From NCBI GenBank assembly GCA_023846275.1, contig JAIUJO010000227.1, positions 464,243-528,242 of the forward strand: a DNA stretch of 64,000 nucleotides. Direction: 5' to 3'. The notes beneath the pieces are model-generated. The model was not told where the DNA came from. It made no database searches and saw nothing but the letters and a program-made list of their open reading frames with translations. The position numbers and the translations under genes are program-made. The first letter of the stretch is position 1. Every line of letters starts with the position of its first letter. Positions 52,801-64,000 of the stretch are shown piece after piece. Origin of the DNA: Vanilla planifolia (lineage: Eukaryota; Streptophyta; Magnoliopsida; Asparagales; Orchidaceae).

Positions 52801-55389
52801 AAAAAAAAAATTAACTTTAAATTTTGTTATAGCCACAGGTAGCCCTAAAAAGAGAAGGAAACTTGTGGGTATAACATTGATGAGAATGACGATAATCTTA
52901 GTTTATTGCTTATTTTAATCTTAATGATTTTTTTTTTGTGTGAACCTTAACATAGCAATTATGGTTAAGGACATGGATTTATAGTAGTTGGAGAGCCCTT
53001 AAGAATATTGTATAGAAGAAACTCAACCTGTAACACTACTGAGTTTGATTATAGATTGTGTTTAGGGTTAGGAGAACAATTGTATATTTCTTGAAGAAAG
53101 GTATAGGTTTTAACTAGGATAATTATAAGACCATGATTTTTCATTTCAATGCTCTTAGTCCAAAAGATAAAAACCTTAAATAGTGATATAAGGTTTAGAG
53201 TGACCTAGAGAAATCATTAGAGAGGGTATTTCCATGGTTGGCCTACTATATAAGGCAAATCATTAATGTGACCCATATAAACCTTATGAGGAATGGATTT
53301 GATGATAGCTAGAGAGTATGTTTAGCATATATATTGATCCTAGTGGATAATTCCTTGACCTTAAAGAAAAAGTTCAAATGGATTCCTATAAAAGGTTAAA
53401 CAGAATTAGTGAGAAGTTGATAACCTAGTTAGAGTCATTGGCTAAAATTACATGATGAATCTACGAAGCTATGGTATTTAAAATTAAGGAATGTAGAGTT
53501 TAAAAGAATTATTAGGTACCTGAAAAGCACAATTAGGTTCTAAGGAAACTTTATGGTATCGATAATTACTATTTGGGGGTTAAAATGACCTTTAAGACCA
53601 TAATAGATATGTTGATTAAGGTTTTAAGGAAATAATTAAATGCCTAGATAGATTGGTACAAGTTTAGATTAAACACTAGATACCTTAGATAAGTGGGTTT
53701 TGGTTTTGAAAAACTAATAAAATTTAAAGTGGTGGATGAGTAGGCCTAAGACTTAGTTAGATTCTAAATATGTTTATTTGAGAACTAAGTTAAGTTAGGG
53801 TTATGTAGCACAACTTTAATAAATTAAAGCTAAAGAAAAGAAGCTTTTAGCTAACCTAAGAGAAAAAGAATGTGCTACCTAGATTGGTGTCCAAAGAATT
53901 CTATTAAGTTCACAAGTTTAATAGACCCTTTATAACAATAGAATCAAGGACCAAGATAAGAGAAGCTTAATGGGCACTATATATTGCTCTTAAGGTTTGG
54001 GAGCATAATATTGTAAATTAGGGTAATGGAGACTTTAGACTTCTAAAGCACAATGAAGCACTAAATTGTTCAGGGCATCGCAAAGAACATCGGATGTGCC
54101 ACAATATTTTGGACATACCAAAGGACTATGGATGTGAAAAAACTTTCATTTGTGCATGCAAAGGATTATGGATGTTCTTATTTATATGATGGTTGTTTGT
54201 AAAGCTATTAACAAGATGTTAGATGCAAGAATAATTTCATTGCTAAATCTTGTTATTCTTGAGATTACAAATGCCCTTATATTTTTATAATGTGCTTAGG
54301 TTCTCGATGTTGTGCAAGAAGTGTATTTTTATTATTTGGCATCTCAGTTATGTTTGTCTCAACCTTGTAAGCTAATGCCCATAATTGTGATACAGTAGAT
54401 AACTTTACATACAACCATGTTATATTTCATTATATGCCAATTAGTTATGTACATTTGAAAAATTCTTATTTTTATAGCATACCTTTAGGATTCCTTATTG
54501 TGCTTTCTACCACACCCTTTACCATATCATATTGGGCCAAATAATTAGGTATGTGCCTTCAAGACAAAGTTAGGTTGGTTTATTACCTAACTTTTATAAT
54601 CATTGCTACCAATAACTCATTTCCTAATATTTTTAGTATGTAATGGTAAAGTTCTACTAACATAAGTGACATTTCAAGTCTTTGTCAACATAAACTATAT
54701 TGAACATTTATTAGATGTTATTATACATCAACTGCATGGATTTATGCTTCATGTTTGGCATGTGGCTTTTAAGTTGATGCTATGTAAGTTATTTATAGGT
54801 TGTTTGTAAGAACAATGTACTAATTAATACTTACCATTAAGAAATCTTAGGTTAGGGTTAACAAGTTTCTACATTAGTTATATGGCCAACTAGTCAGAAG
54901 ATTGTGTTTCTTTAGTGTTATAGACCTTATGCACAATGATTAAATTGGAAGATCTCTACTCCCATTCTAAACATTAAGTTGTTGTTTAGAAAGAGATTGG
55001 TTTTGTAAGTTATTATAGATGTTCTCCCTAGGAATGTTAATTTCAAGACAATTAAGGTTGAGATAATGCATAATCAATTTTATTATATTGTTATATTATT
55101 TTATTAATTTTTTTCACAAAATTATGTGATGTTGGAATGGTTTTTCCTCAATAAAGGATCAAGAGGGTTCGTAGAACTATGAAAAGATAGTTTTGGTGGT
55201 TAGTGCTAATGTCTTGTTATACCTCAAAATAGTACAACTAGTTGTGGCTGAGGAAGAATAAATGAAAGCAATGCCTAGATTGGAATGGTTGTTTGAGGCC
55301 ATTATGGGAATAAAGAGATGAGTCTTTATGGGTGTTATAATCTCAATAATGAAATATGATTATTTATCCCATTTTCTTTACTTGTTTGA
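52801..55389 (+). other. Unassigned DNA upstream of the gypsy relic, possible LTR/leader
   Basis: Base composition is less extreme than in the arrays, with many TAGG/TTAGG words on the + strand, similar to the gypsy relic that follows. A promoter-like TATATAAGG (near 53249) follows GGGTATTTCCATGGTTGGCC, the kind of arrangement found in LTR U3 regions. No matching second LTR was found after the element when I compared 58.3-59.4 kb by eye, so this is only a suggestion. No protein domain could be read between 53 and 55.2 kb. Confidence 0.3.
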
Positions 55390-55860
55390 TGTTGTGGGGT
55401 GCATAGATAAGAGAAATGACACACTAGTAGAAATAGTCTTGGATGGACAGGAAATGACATAGTGGTGAGGTTAGTGCTATGTTCAAAGATACCATGAGTT
55501 GCATGGTACATTGGACCATGTTTGAGGATAAATTTAGAGAGTTTAATATTTTAAAGAACAACAATGCTAAGATTTAAAGAGTGGTAACATAACTCAGTGA
55601 GAGGTAGAATATATTGGCATACATTCCAAATTCACTAACTTGACATGTCATGCAAGAAATCTTATGCAATTAAAGAAACACAATTATGAGCTATTCAGTG
55701 AGGAACTCAAACCTCTTTGTAATAAAATGATAAATTCCTATTCCACTAATAGTCTATACTTTACATTTGGTATATACAAGTTGTTTAGTGTGCATAAGAA
55801 AAGTAGTTTCATGGAATGGGACCTCAACATGTTGAATACATTAGTTATGCATAATTGTTA
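55390..55860 (+). pseudogene. Ty3/gypsy gag remnant
   Basis: Readable pieces in family order are KRNDTLVEIVLDGQEMT (about 55409-55460; capsid segment where gag normally has a conserved K-x-x-x-A-x-x-x-L-x-G-x-A-x-x-W-W), a YFKEQ-like piece, DLKSGNIT and VEYIGIHSKFTNLTCHARNL (about 55573-55660), then NYELFSEELKPL (about 55684-55718), matching the F-x-x-G-L-x-P element. The 73-codon frame at 55640-55861 covers the last part and then becomes unrecognisable. Stops interrupt the rest. The nucleocapsid knuckle and protease that should follow are not visible before RT begins. Confidence 0.6.
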
Positions 55861-55984
55861 GAATGAATCGTTAGGATTTATTATTAGAGGACAAAGTTGT
55901 GTTTGGCATCGACCTTGAACTAAGAGTTACTTCAATGGTAAAGAATATTATTGGATGGCCATAATAGAATTATAAGAACAATGG

Positions 55985-56940
55985 TTTAATTGTAGAACTA
56001 TACAAAGATATGTTCCATTAGATCCAATGCTTCTCCTCACTTTTTAAAAAGAAAGATGGTATTCTACATATATGTGTGAACAATTAAGTTCTTAAAATAT
56101 TGATAGACCAAAATTGATATCCTTTCCGAAAATTGATGAATAGTTAGATCATCTTCAAGGTCCTACAATCTTCTTCAAGATATATCTTTGATCATATAAC
56201 TTTCTAGCCATACCTTCACTTTTTTGTCATAGTTTTTTATTGATTAGGTTTTTGGTATTTTTGGAGTATAGCTTAGTATATACAACATCTTTAGACTACT
56301 TCAGAGTTTCTTAGAAGAAAGTTGCTATATTCAAAATATTCTAAGTGATACTTTTTGTTAGATCTACTAGCTCTCCTTGGTAATCTTGTTAATGCCAAGA
56401 AAGTTTGAATTGAACCCAGTATGGTTCACATTATTAATGTGCAAAAAAGAAGGGTATAATGAATAAAATCCTTTTTCCTTGGGTGTTTTACAGTACTACA
56501 GCAAGTTTTTGTTTAACTTCTAAAAGTTAAAAGAATATGTTTCTCAACTAATAAAGTTGGTGTAGCTTCCTCTCTATTAGATCAATGTGAGCAAAGTTTT
56601 TATGAGCTTAACCACATGTAGGATTGGCCTTTCAAGATTTTTACCAATAAATCACAAATTTGTTTTGGTGTAATTCATAAGTAGAAATGTCTGGTAATAG
56701 CCAACTACATCAGTTAGTTATTCATGCATGAACTAAATTATGTAACACATGACCTACAGTTGCTAGTTGTAGCGCTTAACCTAAACATTTAGAAACAATG
56801 CTTGTATCAAGTGCCCGTTGAGCTCAATAATGATGATAAATGCCTTAAGTTTATTTTCTTATGCAAGGAGCTTGATCTGTTGCAATGACATTTGTGTGAG
56901 CTCAATAAGTTTTTTTGCTTAAACATGAACTGCTTCTAGG
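55985..56940 (+). pseudogene. Ty3/gypsy reverse transcriptase and RNase H remnant
   Basis: The order of RT motifs is preserved across frames: FKKKDGILHICVNN (about 56043-56085), a Y-P-F-R-K-L-M segment (about 56117-56140), PTIFFKIYL (about 56163-56188), FVIVF then FID followed by a stop (about 56224-56250), FLRRKLLYSKYSK (about 56308-56345) and NLVNAKKV (about 56383-56406). RNase H-side pieces follow: DQCEQSFYELN (about 56581-56613), HELNYVTHDLQLLVVA (about 56727-56774) and KCLKFIFLCKELDLLQ (about 56840-56890). At the catalytic F-I-D-D box the second Asp position is a stop codon, so the enzyme is inactive as written. No single open frame exceeds a few dozen codons. Confidence 0.85.
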
Positions 56941-57149
56941 GAGAATAAAGAACTGAATGAGGAAAAAGCTTATGATGGGTTTTTGTTGAGGTTAATCTTA
57001 GTTGGTAGCATAGTCATTAATGGCTCTACTTAGTACTCTTCACATTCATGTTATTTGGATGAATTTGTTTAGGATTCTTTAGTGGCGACACACTATGTCA
57101 TATAGAGAGATTGTCAAAATTTAATGCAATTATTGTAAGGAATTTGCAT

Positions 57150-57900
57150 TGATAGACATTACTTTGATTGAACAAAATAAGATTTGTATTCCATATCACT
57201 AGTAGTTTAGAGAGACTATTAAGGAATTTGATAATAGGTTAGCTATTCACTTAGGTTAGAAAAGGATGTTACAGAATAATAACACCAATATTTTGTAGGA
57301 GGTTGAAAGAAGCATGTAGTCTATTATATTTCAAAATTTATGATTTATGGATTAGTAAAGAAAATCATCAAAAGCCTAGTGGTTACCTTTATAATTTGGT
57401 AATACTTAAAAGTAAATGGGACGATATCACAAAGGGCTTTGTATAATGTTTTCTAATGACTAGAAATGCTTTGATGTTATTTTTATGACTATGTATTATT
57501 AAACAAAATGAACATGCTGTCAAGTTGCTAGGAAGAAGGATTCAATAAGTAGATTGGTAGAAAATTAAGTGTAGTGGATTGTTAGATTATTCAGATTTCC
57601 TTCAATGATCATTTTGATAGATACATGAAATCGTCCACAAATTTCTTAAATGGTTTGCATCAAACTCTTATAATAACTCTCCAATTTAGTTAACATATTC
57701 TCCTTAGATGAATGACTTGTTTGAAAGGATGATCTAGAATACAAAGGACCTTTTAAGGCTATGTATGTGATCATATTCCATAAATTTTTGCCAAGAGTTG
57801 GCATTCATTGAATTTGTTTACCATAATAACTATCAACTGATAATAGAAATGGAGCCATATGATGCATTACATGGGTGACATTGTAGATTACTTTTGCATT
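57150..57900 (+). pseudogene. Ty3/gypsy integrase remnant
   Basis: Pieces in order: ICIPYH (about 57188-57206), LAIHLG (about 57239-57258; N-terminal zinc-domain region), FCRRLKEACSLL, ENHQKPSG (about 57360-57383), KSKWDDITKGFV (about 57410-57444), IVRLFRFPSMIILIDT (about 57573-57630), YSP*MNDLFERM (about 57697-57731) and ELAFIEFVYHNNYQ followed by MEPYDALHG (about 57795-57872). Of the D-D-E triad, the first Asp (expected in the MDFV-like position) is Gly, the second is still Asp in LIDT, and the Glu is kept in LFERM. Stops break every frame. It is a dead copy. Confidence 0.85.
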
Positions 57901-58039
57901 TAGGAAGGGTGATCCTAGAAAAATGTTATCGAGGAGTCTATCAAGAAGCATTTATGACTAGAGAAGAGGTTGTGAGTGGTTTAGCACCTATAAAAGAAAT
58001 ACTTTAATGGAAAGCATAGATTAGCCATATTTTCTAATG

Positions 58040-58450
58040 GTGATTAGGTATTCCTTAAGGTTCGTTCAATAAGTAGATAGTTTGACTTTGGAAATGCTTC
58101 AAAGTTTGACATCAGGATATTAAATCACAAAATGTTCTAAAGAGGATTGGGTCAACAACACACTAGCTTTAGTTGTTAGAATATTTTCTAATTATTAATG
58201 AAGTCTTCCATGTCTTTAATTTCAAGAGTGATTTTCAAAACCTAGTGCATATTCATTAATAACTATTATAGAATTTTCAATTGTAATAGGTTGAATCTTC
58301 TTAGGAGTGTCCAATAAGCATAGGAGAGCATTATACTAGAGTGAAATTGAGTAATCTAAAAGAAAGAGTGATTTCTTAGGAGTTACATAGTGAGTACATT
58401 GTAAATGGCCAATGCTATTCCTTAGATTTTTATGATTTTTTTCTATTTAA
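58040..58450 (+). pseudogene. Integrase C-terminal (GPF/GPY-like) region remnant
   Basis: VFLKVRSIS (about 58048-58075), FGNASKFDIRILNHKMF (about 58090-58140) and EVFHVFNF (about 58199-58223) correspond to the W-V-F-L-K-V, F-x-x-x-x-K-L-x-x-R and H-N-V-F-H-V-S-x-L segments that end plant gypsy polyproteins. Weak similarity to the final chromodomain-like stretch may reach about 58450 but is not secure. After this no element sequence is recognisable. Confidence 0.65.
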
Positions 58451-60340
58451 GGGGTATTATTACACCTCATAGTTAGCTATTTCTCAGATTTTTGTGATGT
58501 ATTTCCTTGGTTGATGTAAGGTATGCATTTTCTTTATAATTTCTTATTCAAAATTACAAAACTTGGTAAGTTACTAAAAGTATAAATATTTTTCAATTTG
58601 TAAGGCTTGATATATTTATATGCAAAGTATAAAATTTGAAATAAAATTTTAATATTTAAATGGTCAAGATGTAAGGGTAGGATTAGTACATGTATATCTT
58701 TAGCCATGAAATGTATTTCATTTGCCTTTAATTCCTAAAGTTAAGATTAGAGAGCCAATAATTTATATGACTTAAATCATTTAAGTTATATCTTAATCGA
58801 ACTTCTTAGATAGCATATCCATTACAATTAAGTTCAACTACTATATAAATGATCAAGTAGTGGCTTTTGATGGACTTAAAAAAACATATCCAAATTTTTA
58901 ATAGCCATAATTGTGATGTAGAGGACAAAACTTAGCTATCAAGAGTAAGTGGAAGGGCTAACAACGATGAGGAAGAAGAAGCCAAACCTTGTTTGTGAAG
59001 TCCATTACTTATATGATATATGATGAACCTTATTCTATGCAGGTTAATTCAGTGTCACATTTAGGATTAAAAATTGAGCACTTTACTATGAACAAATGCT
59101 TTGATTCTTTAGCTTTTCTAAAGGAAATTGAGGATAGACTCATGAATGGAATCTTGATTAGCTAAGGGATGATTTGATTTTGATTCTCTATAACTTCATA
59201 CTTGTTTGAACTAAAAATCCTAACTTGATAAACGATGTCATAGATTTCATCATGACTAAGTGATTTAATCATTCTACATAGAAAAGGAGAACTAATATCT
59301 ACTATATATTCTATAAAATTTTCTTCAAGTATTTGTGCCTGTCTAATGCATAAGAGGTAGAAAATTATGCTTTTTCACTTTTTACTAGTTTGAAAGCCCT
59401 TTCTTTGATGTAAATTTTGCAATGATAAACTCATTGATTTAAAAATGTTTTTAAATAAAAATGTAAAAAATAGAAATTTAATTATTTTAAAATATTTTTA
59501 ATGAGAATATTTTATATTTAACAAATACAATTTTGAAAATTTCTTTCATATATGTTTTTAAATAAATATTATCACATAATACGATATAAGAACAAAAATA
59601 AAAATGACTAAGGCTTTTTAATCAATTCTTCCTAACCTATACATACATGCACCCCAAGTCAATCCAACTAAGATTCCACAATAAAAACTACACTCTTTCA
59701 CCATAGACGATAAGAATACTTCACAAACCACACCCTTTTGAAACAATTGCTATCGTTTGGTCAACATAATTTTAATTATAAAAGCTAAATATGCTAAGGC
59801 ACAATATTAAGTAATAATTAATCACAATGTTTCACTAATAAATCCAAAAGCATGTATGTCATTGGTTTATGGATTATAATGTTAGAATATGAGTGCAAAT
59901 ATTAAAAGTTTGAAACAACTTAAAAGGTATAATTTTGAAATATTAAATCCAAGATACTAATTAAAGGTGTTGCATTAGCATGATATTTTAAAAAAATAAA
60001 AAGGAATAAGAAAATAGATAATTAATTGTAAAGAAGTCATTAGTAAGATTTTCAATCAAAGAGAACGTTGGAGTAAGAGAGGAAAAAAAATTATTCACAA
60101 ACATAGCTCAAACATTGACAATGAAATTGGGATGAAATGGTTTGTGCTTCTTCTAACAAAAAACAATTCATTTAGTAAGGTAAAATCATCTATTCTCAAA
60201 CATCTATAGCTACTCTACTTACATTAGAATATTTTAGATTAAAATAAAATTTTGTTAGTGGCTAGAAAAGTCAAAGAGATAGACATTAACATTTCAAAAA
60301 TATAAACAAAATTAAACTGCTTTTTAGAATGTTGATTATA
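58451..60340. other. Unassigned DNA downstream of the gypsy relic
   Basis: Moderately AT-rich, non-satellite sequence. The first ~150 bp could contain the start of a 3' LTR (TTAAGGGGTATTATTACACC near 58447), but no partner was found. No protein, RNA gene or clear repeat was recognised in the rest. Confidence 0.35.
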
Positions 60341-60700
60341 GGCAAAAAAAATGACCATTGTTCGATTTAGGTAGACAAAACAATAGTCACTCGATCAGAG
60401 TACTAAAAAAATGGCCCATTTCTAATCTTGATGTGTGAGAGCATTGTTCATAAAGGTAGAGATTATCTTAGCACTTCAGTTGACCTTTATGGATGGCTAC
60501 CTAGACAATCAGTGTTCTCAAACATGGAGAAGATCTTAATCATTTGAATAGGTTTTATGGATGGATGATAAGACGAAAATTATTGCTCAAGATGATGACA
60601 CTGATCTCATTCACTTGATTGGGCTAGTTATATGAACATTAGATGAAATGTACTTTTCACAAAAGCAAATGTAATCTTGGTCATTTCATCATTAAAACAT
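60340..60700 (+). repeat. Degenerate ~70-bp minisatellite
   Basis: Related units recur about every 70 bp: TTGACCTTTATGGATGGCTA (about 60479), AATAGGTTTTATGGATGG (about 60547) and TTGGGCTAGTTATATGAAC (about 60618), each followed ~25 bp later by variants of AGACAATCAGTGTTCTCAA or AAAATTATTGCTCAA. Earlier units near 60350-60420 share GGTAGACAAAACAATAGTCA and CTCGATCAG. Four to five diverged units are visible. No coding role is suggested. Confidence 0.45.
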
Positions 60701-61589
60701 TGGATCAAGAGGCATTGGTTTGCTAAACTTGAGAATCACACAAGACTTATTTTTAGTCTTGCATCAAAAGCATGCATATGATGTTTAGTATTTATAATAC
60801 TTTCTCTCACCATATAAGTCAAGTGAAAGGGATTGGTTTCTCCTTGGTGCTCTTGGGAGATCACGACTCAAGTCACTTGTGCATTGTATGCAGGTCCATC
60901 CTAACTTGATCCAATGACATGTCATATTATGAGTCAAACCTGACTTATTATGCCTAAAATGGTTCAAGAATTATTTTCTAAGTTGATTTAACCCCAGCAG
61001 CTAAGGGCCTAACTTGTACTTATGCTTGATCATACTCGATTCACCTAGTCTCCCATCCCAGGGCTCCTGAGGTCCATTTCTCAATACATTAGGCCACTTG
61101 GTACTATCTTTTGGCTTGTCATGTTTTGGGTTGTTAGAATAAGTTTTTGTTTCTTTCCTAAAACCATCTTACATATATTTTTTATTATTTAATTACTTTA
61201 AAACTTTTTTATAGCTATTAAAATAACAAAATATTTTTACAACTACTGAAGTAATAATATATGTGAATAAATGATGTTGTGAAACCTAGTTGTGTTAGAT
61301 ATGAACAAGTTGAAAAATAAACTAGCAATCAAGTAGATATCTCAAAGATTAACTCCTAATGGTTAGTTATTCCACAAAATGTTTGCTCAATGACACCTTC
61401 ATATGCCATTTAAGCTATAGCTTGAGCATGGCCACCAATACTAGTTTGCATGGTTTGATTTTTTGATTGCTCCAAAAGAGATATAGTCAAAACTCTCCAA
61501 TTAGTTAATCAAATTAAAGAAACAAACACAATGAATTTGTTATTGTTAAATAAGTGGTGCCATGACCAATGGCATAATAATATCTCCCA
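60701..61589. other. Unassigned, comparatively complex sequence before the TG tract
   Basis: The stretch around 60800-61110 is noticeably richer in G+C than its surroundings, with words such as CTAGTCTCCCATCCCAGGGC near 61038. It could be a fragment of a younger transposable element, but no ends or domains could be recognised. The 60-codon minus frame at 60785-60967 has no recognisable motif. From 61130 to 61589 the sequence returns to ordinary AT-rich DNA. Confidence 0.35.
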
Positions 61590-64000
61590 TTCGATCATGG
61601 TGCATGTGTTTGCATATGTTTGTGGATGTGTGCATACTTATGCATGTGTATATATTTGTATGCATACATTTGCATATGTGGGTTCGCACATGTTCGCGTG
61701 TATGTGCATGTTTGTGTATGTCATTATGCATGTGTGTCTTCTTATATGTGCATGTCTATGAATCTATGCATGTGCATGTGCATGCCTATTTGTGCATGTG
61801 CATGTCTGTGTTTGTGCTTGTGCATGCATGTTCATGTGCATTTGCAAGTGCATGTGTGTGAGAGCATTCTTGCATGTTTGTGTGTGCATGCATGTCCTTT
61901 CTGTGAATGATAGTGCTTATGTGTGCATATGTCTATGTGTACCTAAGTGCATGTTTGTTCTTGTGTAGCTACATGCGTGTGTGCATACTAGGTGAGTATG
62001 TAAGAATGCTTGTGCTTGTGTGTGTGCATGTGGGCTTATGGGTGTATTTGTGTACATGTTTACATACGTATGTACATTTGTGTACTTGTGTGAGTGTTTG
62101 TGTGTGAACATGAGTGTATGCGTGCGTGTGCGTGTGCTACCTATGCATGTGTGAACATGTGTATACATGTTTGTGGGTGTTGGTGTGCATGTGGGTTTGT
62201 GTCTGTGTGCATGTGTGTGTGTGTGTGTGTTTGTGCATGCATGTGTCTGCATGTGTATACCTATATGTGTGCATATGCATGTGTGTTTGAAAGTGTTCAC
62301 ATACACACGCCTGTGCCAACAAGTGAGTGTTTGTGTGTGCATGCGAGTGAGTGTGTGTTCCTCTGCATTTGTGTGTGTGCATGTGCATGGTTGTGTTTGT
62401 GCATGTGAGTTTTGCGAGTGTATGTGGGTGTGCATGAGTTCATGTGTGGATGTGCATTTGTGCATGTCTATCTGTGTGCATGTTTGTCTCCTTGTGATTT
62501 AAGTGTTTGTGTGTATTTGTATGTATGTCCATGTGTCTATGTTTTTGTATGTGTTTGTGTGCAAGTGCATGTGCTTGTGCAGTTACATGCAAGTGGTTAT
62601 TTGTGTGTGTGAGGGTGTGTGTGCATGCATATGTGTCTATGTTTGTTTGTGTGTGCTTGTGTGTGCATGGGTGCTTGTGTGTGAGCATTCATGCATGAGT
62701 GTGTGGCAATGTGTGGTTATATGTGTGTATGTATGCATGCATGTGTTATATGAGCACATGAGTGTGTGTGTTTGTGTGTTGTGCATCAATGCATGTGCAT
62801 TTGCATCGATGCACATTTGTGAGCATGTGCTTAAGCATATACGTGTGTGTGTGCATGTGTGAGTGTGATTGTATGTTTTTGCATGTATATTCCTATCTGT
62901 GTTTGTGTGCGCATCCTTGTGTGTGTGTGTGTAGCCATGAGCCTATGCATGTTGGCATGTGTTGTGCATACATGTGTGTGGGTGTGGATATGTGTGTGTG
63001 TATGTGTACGTGCATGTGTATGTGTGTGCATGTGTAGGTGCGTGTGCGTGTGTTTTTGTTTCTGTGTTGTTTTGACTTTGTGTGCTTGTGCATGTGCATA
63101 TGTGTACCTATTGATGTATGTGTGTATTCATGCATGTGTGTGATCGTTTGTGGTTGTGTTCTTTCATGTCTGTACATGTATGTGTGTGTTTTCTTGTGCA
63201 TGTGCTTCTATATGTATGCATGTGTGTGTGTGGGAGTTTGTGTGTGCATAGGTGTGTGTGCATGCGTGTGTGTGTACCTGTTTGTAAATGCACACACACA
63301 CATGTTTATCAGTGTTTGTTCATGCTTACGTGGATGGGTGTTTATGAATTTGTGTGTGGGTAGGTGTTTGTGTGTGCAAGTGTGCGTACACACATGCATG
63401 TTTGTGTACGTATGTGTATATGTGTGCATATGCATATGTATGATTATGTTAATGTGTGCATGCATGTGTAAAGTGTGCATGCATGTGTGTGCATGTCTAT
63501 GAGCATATTTATATGCATGTGTGTGTGTGTGTGTGTTTTCTTATGTTTTCATGCTTGTGTGTGCATGCACAATTGTGATTGCATGTGTATGTGCAAGTGT
63601 ATGTGTGTGCTAGTGCCCTTACATGTGTCTATGGATGTGTGTGTGGTGTGCGTATGTGTCTACAAGTGTGTGTGCATACACACATGTGGGCGTATGCATG
63701 CATTTGTGCGTGTTTCTTTTCTCATGCAAGTGTGCATGTATGTATTTCTGTGTGTATGAGTTTATGCTAATATGAGTGCATGTGCATGTGTGCATGTGTT
63801 TGTGTTTAGGAAAGTGTGTGTCCTTGTGTGTATGCGTGTTCATGTGTTTGTATGTGCATTCATACATGTGTGACTGTGTGTGTGTGTGAGCATGTGTTTG
63901 TGCATATGCATGTGTATGCATGTACATTCTTTTTTGTAAGTTTGTGATTTTGTATGTATATGTATGAGGGTGTGTGCATGCATAAAGTGTGTTTGTGTGT
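61590..64000 (+). repeat. Long TG/CATG alternating purine-pyrimidine simple-repeat tract
   Basis: At least 2.4 kb built from variants of TGTGTGCATG, with TGTG, GCATGCATG, TGTGTATG and TGTGCATATG words, running off the right edge. Almost every step alternates pyrimidine and purine. Perfect (TG)n runs are short (for example 62210-62230 and 63518-63535), so the tract is an old, diverged simple repeat or mixed minisatellite. Both strands stay open in several frames for up to 182 codons, giving Cys/Val/Met-rich text on + and His/Thr-rich text on -, with many overlapping frames of equal quality. That is a sign of composition, not of genes. Such DNA is prone to left-handed Z-DNA (established for alternating TG/CG sequences; inference here). 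Confidence 0.92.

Larger units (their letters stand above)
55390..58450 (+). mobile_element. Decayed Ty3/gypsy (chromovirus-type) retrotransposon
   Basis: Four domains follow each other on the + strand in the order of a Ty3/gypsy element: gag, reverse transcriptase/RNase H, integrase and the integrase C-terminal region. Placing integrase after RT separates it from Ty1/copia. Every domain is broken by stops and frame changes, so the element is long dead. The gap between gag and RT is only ~270 bp, far too small for the zinc knuckle plus protease, so an internal deletion is inferred. Paired LTRs were not found. Wording of the RT and integrase motifs resembles plant Tekay/Del-like elements, but the clade needs a tree. 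Confidence 0.8.

Noticed and set aside
53058-53075. TTTAGGG-like word suggesting telomeric repeat
   Set aside because: A single TTTAGGGTTAGG occurrence, not a tandem array.
58300-59400. 3' LTR of the gypsy element
   Set aside because: No segment matching 52.8-55.2 kb was found by eye, so paired LTRs could not be supported.
61000-61110. G+C-richer patch considered as a tRNA or SINE head
   Set aside because: No A-box/B-box pair with proper spacing and no cloverleaf could be folded by eye.
61531-63927. Many overlapping open frames, up to 182 codons, Cys/Val/Met-rich on + and His/Thr-rich on -
   Set aside because: They arise because TGTGCATG-type repeats contain few stop codons in several frames at once; overlapping frames on both strands look equally good, and no domain or initiation context distinguishes any of them.

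Overview
The window looks like heterochromatic, gene-poor DNA from a land plant, probably one with a large, repeat-rich genome. The evidence is a degraded Ty3/gypsy chromovirus-type polyprotein, degraded Ty1/copia-type gag (UBN2 plus zinc-knuckle) fragments, very high A+T and extensive old tandem repeats. The species cannot be named from the sequence. I find no intact protein-coding gene, no rRNA or tRNA gene and no CRISPR array. Almost all open reading frames of 60-180 codons are by-products of base composition or repeats.

Layout. 1-2550: monomers of a ~410-bp satellite in reverse orientation, interrupted at about 586-1420. 2551-4564: non-satellite DNA, including a possible copia-type LTR with the start of its internal region (about 3904-4345). 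4565-16945: array A of the same satellite, forward orientation. 16946-24310: a different block in which AT-rich DNA full of ATA/ATT runs alternates with strongly pyrimidine-rich tracts on the + strand, including a ~308-bp tandem duplication. 24311-49411: array B, forward orientation, about 60 monomers. 49412-50735: at least two decayed copia-type gag fragments on the minus strand, the nearer one abutting the satellite. 50736-55380: unassigned DNA. 55390-58450: one decayed Ty3/gypsy element on the plus strand (gag, then RT/RNase H, integrase and C-terminal domain), apparently missing its protease region. 58451-61590: mostly unassigned, with a ~70-bp minisatellite near 60.4-60.7 kb. 61590-64000: a long alternating purine-pyrimidine TG/CATG tract that runs off the window.

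The main find is the satellite. It totals roughly 39 kb and about 90 monomers. It shows (i) an orientation switch, (ii) a dimeric section in which ~420-bp and ~355-bp monomers alternate, the short form being explained by deletion between two internal direct repeats, (iii) a multi-monomer higher-order duplication of about 5.5 kb (38.2-43.7 kb and 44.8-49.4 kb), (iv) a young ~690-bp copied segment flanked by a ~100-bp duplication, and (v) CpG-decay signatures. No genes act together here. The biology is repeat turnover and retroelement decay. All alignments were made by eye; no identities were computed.
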